Notes under the pieces: generated by a model
Databases searched by the model: none
Told to the model about the DNA's origin: nothing
Seen by the model: the letters and a program-made list of their open reading frames with translations, nothing else
Made by a program: the position numbers and the translations under genes
Shown: piece after piece, positions 6,873 through 8,975 of the stretch
Numbering within the stretch: position 1 is the stretch's first letter
Layout: the number at the start of each line of letters is the position of its first letter
From: Bacteroidales bacterium
Lineage (GTDB): Bacteria > Bacteroidota > Bacteroidia > Bacteroidales > B39-G9
Assembly (NCBI GenBank): GCA_023145555.1
Contig: JAGLDO010000075.1
Span: 1-8,975, forward strand
Length of the DNA stretch: 8,975 nt
Direction: 5' to 3'

Positions 6873-8759
6873 TTAATAATTAACTAATTTTCTTATTTCT
6901 TCTAAACGAATTTTCTTATTAACTTCTCTTAAATTCTTTGCTGCTTTTGTAAAATATTGATGTTCTTCAATAAACTTAATTTGTTTTTTGTTCCATTCAT
7001 TAATATCATTTTCAATTACTTTATGAGCAACAAGTTCTTTAAACAAATTATTTGAAACGGGAATGTAGTCAACTCTTCCAAGATAATCTAAATCCGCATC
7101 ACAAATTATTTTTTCCAATTTGTTTTTTGGTTTAGGTGGAATTTTTGTTGCAAATATCATGTCTCCAATTGTTTTTATATGTTTTTTTGAATACCCAAAT
7201 TTGGGTAAAATTTCGTTTGCAATTTGTATTCCAATTAATTCATGGTCAGTATAGCTTTTCATAAATCCGGAATCGTGAAATAGAGCTGCTGTTTTGAGCA
7301 GTAATAATTCTTCGTCTGAAACACCTTCTTTTTTGCCTATAAGTTCGACCTGAACGGTAACATCAATAGTATGTTTTAAATTATGGTAGTATAAATTTTG
7401 GGGAAGCTCTTCTTCAAATTTATTAAGCATTAAATTTTCAAGATCATCATATCTTAAAAGTCCAAGCTTTGTGTAAAATTCATTGTTGGGGTTTAAACCT
7501 TTTTTGTCTACAGATAATTGTTGTCTGAAACCATCAATATAAAACATATCAATGTCGCCTTCATATTTTATAGGCATCTTGCCAAAATATTTACAAATAA
7601 AATAGTCTTTTATTAATTCGTAAGTATTTGCCGATAAATTAATTTTGTTAAATTCTCCCGAAGAGTTTATTCTGCTTGCAATTGTAACAGTATCTCCCCA
7701 AATATCAATAGTGCGTTTTTTATTGTGTTTTATTTCTGCAAAAACCGGACCCGTGTGGATACCAATTTTAATATCCCAAATTGTTTCGTTTTTTTCTGCG
7801 TATTTATTTTTTATTTGTTCAATATATTCTTGCATTTCAAAAGCCGCTAAAACAACTTCAATAGGATTTGTTCTGTTCTTGTCAGGAATTCCCCCTGCGC
7901 ATAAGTATGTGTCACCTGCTGTTTTAATTTTTTCAACATTGTGCTTTTTCATAATTTTATCAAATTGGATATATAGCTTATCCAAATCATCGATTAAGTT
8001 TTTTGAATTTTTTTTCCCGGCCAGTTTGTTAAATCCTGTAATATTCGAAAATAAAACAGTAACCATATTGTATCTTTTAGAACGCTCTTTTAAAGATGCT
8101 TTAAGTTTTAAGGCATCTTTTTTTGATAGCTCTTTTGATATTAATGTTTCGTATTTTTCTTTTTGGAGTACTAATTCTTTCGTGTTGTCTTCAATTTCTT
8201 TAAGTAAAAGAGATTTTTCTTTTGCAAACTTATAATCCCTTTTTTTAAGAAACATTAAAATTAAAAACAAAAGACAAATAAAATATAGAACAATAGCAGT
8301 AGGAGAATAACAAAAAGGTTTTGAAATAATAAAATTAAATTCGTTTGCAAGAATAATTTTTTGTTCGTTTTTAGCTTTAATTAGGAAAGAATATTTTCCT
8401 TGTGGCAGGTTGTTATATTGTTTAGAGCCTGATTTTTCCCAGTTTGACCAACTTTTATCACAACCAACTAATTTATATTTGAATAAAACATTCGAATTGT
8501 CATTTATACTTGTTCTATAATTAAAAACAAGGTTATTGTCTTTATAATTAAAGAGATATGTTGTATCTTTATTAAAATTTTTATAAATTACAGAATCTTT
8601 TGAAGCAACAACTGTTTCAATTTGAATATTAAAAAACGAATTGTTTGAAGAGAAATCTATATTATTATTAGTGCAAGCAGCATTACTTTTTAAATTGCTT
8701 AAGAAAACAACAAAGAATAAAATAATCATTAAATTTTTGACAGAAGAATTATTAAACAT
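6873..8759 (-). CDS. Membrane receptor: Y_Y_Y sensor, class III cyclase (altered active site), HD hydrolase
   Basis: The 628-residue protein has a signal peptide (about 8-28), a periplasmic Y_Y_Y domain (about 78-147, with FKYKLVGCDKSWSNW and NLPQGKYSFLIKAKN), a membrane segment (153-172), a coiled coil (175-230), a class III nucleotide cyclase domain (about 231-412) and an HD domain (about 450-565). In the cyclase, the first metal Asp is Asn239 (LFSNITGF where relatives have FSDI). Lys279 and Asp283 (KIKTAGD) and Asp352 (DIWGD) are kept, Thr359 replaces the usual Asn, and Arg363 remains. Lys279/Asp352 would indicate adenine specificity. The HD domain has His459, His495-Asp496 (FHDSG) and Asp554 or Asp556, so phosphohydrolase activity is plausible; its substrate is unknown. 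Cyclase-HD fusions of this kind are, as I recall, widespread in Bacteroidota. The ATG at 8759 is right before the signal peptide. The stress protein gene follows 52 bp on. Confidence 0.88.
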   Translation of the reverse strand: MFNNSSVKNLMIILFFVVFLSNLKSNAACTNNNIDFSSNNSFFNIQIETVVASKDSVIYKNFNKDTTYLFNYKDNNLVFNYRTSINDNSNVLFKYKLVGCDKSWSNWEKSGSKQYNNLPQGKYSFLIKAKNEQKIILANEFNFIISKPFCYSPTAIVLYFICLLFLILMFLKKRDYKFAKEKSLLLKEIEDNTKELVLQKEKYETLISKELSKKDALKLKASLKERSKRYNMVTVLFSNITGFNKLAGKKNSKNLIDDLDKLYIQFDKIMKKHNVEKIKTAGDTYLCAGGIPDKNRTNPIEVVLAAFEMQEYIEQIKNKYAEKNETIWDIKIGIHTGPVFAEIKHNKKRTIDIWGDTVTIASRINSSGEFNKINLSANTYELIKDYFICKYFGKMPIKYEGDIDMFYIDGFRQQLSVDKKGLNPNNEFYTKLGLLRYDDLENLMLNKFEEELPQNLYYHNLKHTIDVTVQVELIGKKEGVSDEELLLLKTAALFHDSGFMKSYTDHELIGIQIANEILPKFGYSKKHIKTIGDMIFATKIPPKPKNKLEKIICDADLDYLGRVDYIPVSNNLFKELVAHKVIENDINEWNKKQIKFIEEHQYFTKAAKNLREVNKKIRLEEIRKLVNY

Positions 8760-8839
8760 ACTTTAGAAAAAATTTTAGTACAATTTAAAAAAATTATTAT
8801 TATTTAATAAATTAAATGAGTTAAATTAATTTATTTTTT

Positions 8840-8871
8840 ACAAAAGCGCTGTTTTTATTGACAAAACGCAG
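8840..8871. repeat. Tandem ACAAAA(G)CGC repeat, possible operator
   Basis: ACAAAAGCGCTG (8840-8851) and ACAAAACGCAG (8861-8871) are near-identical direct repeats with start points 21 bp apart, about two helical turns. The same sequence can also be read as an imperfect hairpin, GCTGTTTT against AAAACGCAGC. It lies mid-way in the 172-bp spacer between the divergent cyclase-HD gene and the right-edge gene, which is where a shared regulator might bind. No known regulator motif is recognised. Confidence 0.3.
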
Positions 8872-8890
8872 CATATATTCAAAATTATTA

Positions 8891-8898
8891 TAAATTTG
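8891..8898 (+). promoter_or_regulatory. Possible -7 promoter element for the right-edge gene
   Basis: TAAATTTG matches TAnnTTTG and lies 33 bp before the ATG at 8932, leaving a plausible leader of about 25-30 nt. No TTTG or TTG is found 19-21 bp upstream; the nearest TTG (8858-8860) is 30 bp away, so the match is only half of a promoter. Confidence 0.35.
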
Positions 8899-8931
8899 TA
8901 GTTAATATATCTAAAAACATAAGCCATTGTT

Positions 8932-8975
8932 ATGGAAAATGAAAAAACAAGACAAACAATTCTTGTTACTTGGGA
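8932..8975 (+). CDS. N-terminus of a possible universal stress protein (partial, runs off window)
   Basis: From the ATG at 8932 the frame stays open to the window end for 14 complete codons: MENEKTRQTILVTW, with the next codon beginning GA (Asp or Glu). An in-frame TAA at 8920-8922 lies just upstream with no ATG between, so 8932 is the first possible ATG. The string TILVTW followed by an acidic residue resembles the beta1 segment of Bacteroidota universal stress proteins and parallels YIIVPWDF in the protein at 5999-6820. It is transcribed divergently from the cyclase-HD gene. The evidence is one short motif, so the family call is tentative. Confidence 0.45.
   Translation, partial: MENEKTRQTILVTW

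Noticed and set aside
7645..8235. 196-codon open frame on the + strand
   Set aside because: It lies wholly antisense to the cyclase domain of a well-supported gene, its translation is low-complexity Ser/Phe/Ile-rich, and it matches no family I recognise.
8680..8690. NAAC near residue 29 of the cyclase-HD protein as a lipoprotein box
   Set aside because: Asn at -3 does not fit a lipobox, and the protein has a second membrane segment with cytoplasmic output domains, so an ordinary signal sequence or first membrane anchor is more likely.

Overview
The window looks like a piece of a Bacteroidota chromosome, probably from the Bacteroidales/Flavobacteriia side of the phylum. Four things point there: the very AT-rich composition; start codons preceded by A-rich sequence rather than Shine-Dalgarno motifs; promoter candidates of the TAnnTTTG type; and phylum-typical families (a GldA-like ATPase, SprB-repeat and FISUMP domains, a Y_Y_Y sensor domain fused to a cyclase). 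No rRNA, tRNA, CRISPR array, transposase or phage gene is visible. Species and habitat cannot be read from it.

Layout. Positions 35-979 (-) encode a membrane histidine kinase of the HisKA_3/NarL type; a possible next gene, perhaps its response regulator, begins at the very edge of the window. Divergently, across a 245-bp spacer with a symmetric pair of promoter-like motifs, 1225-2136 (+) encodes a GldA-like ABC ATPase. Then 2302-3132 (+) encodes a small lipoprotein with an SprB repeat and a FISUMP domain, followed after 17 bp by a PutP-like sodium/solute symporter (3150-4592, +), so these two are probably co-transcribed. A strong bidirectional terminator (4621-4651) separates the symporter from a converging branched-chain aminotransferase gene ilvE (4671-5690, -), which has a good Bacteroidota-type promoter. 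The 308-bp spacer 5691-5998 holds that promoter and a 134-bp MITE-like inverted-repeat element. Beyond it a tandem universal stress protein gene (5999-6820, -) lies 52 bp downstream of a 628-codon cyclase-HD fusion gene (6873-8759, -). At the right edge a divergent gene starts at 8932 (+); its first 14 residues resemble another universal stress protein.

How they work together. The blocks are mostly independent housekeeping and signalling units: one two-component kinase, one ABC ATPase, one lipoprotein-symporter pair, one amino-acid metabolism gene and one stress/cyclic-nucleotide signalling cluster. The most noteworthy object is the cyclase-HD fusion. Its class III cyclase domain keeps the adenine-specifying Lys/Asp pair but has Asn in place of the first metal-binding Asp and Thr in place of the transition-state Asn, while the attached HD domain looks intact. 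That suggests a receptor whose cyclase half has become a regulatory or weakly active module controlling an HD hydrolase, linked to one and possibly two universal stress proteins. This is inference from motif reading, not shown by the sequence alone.
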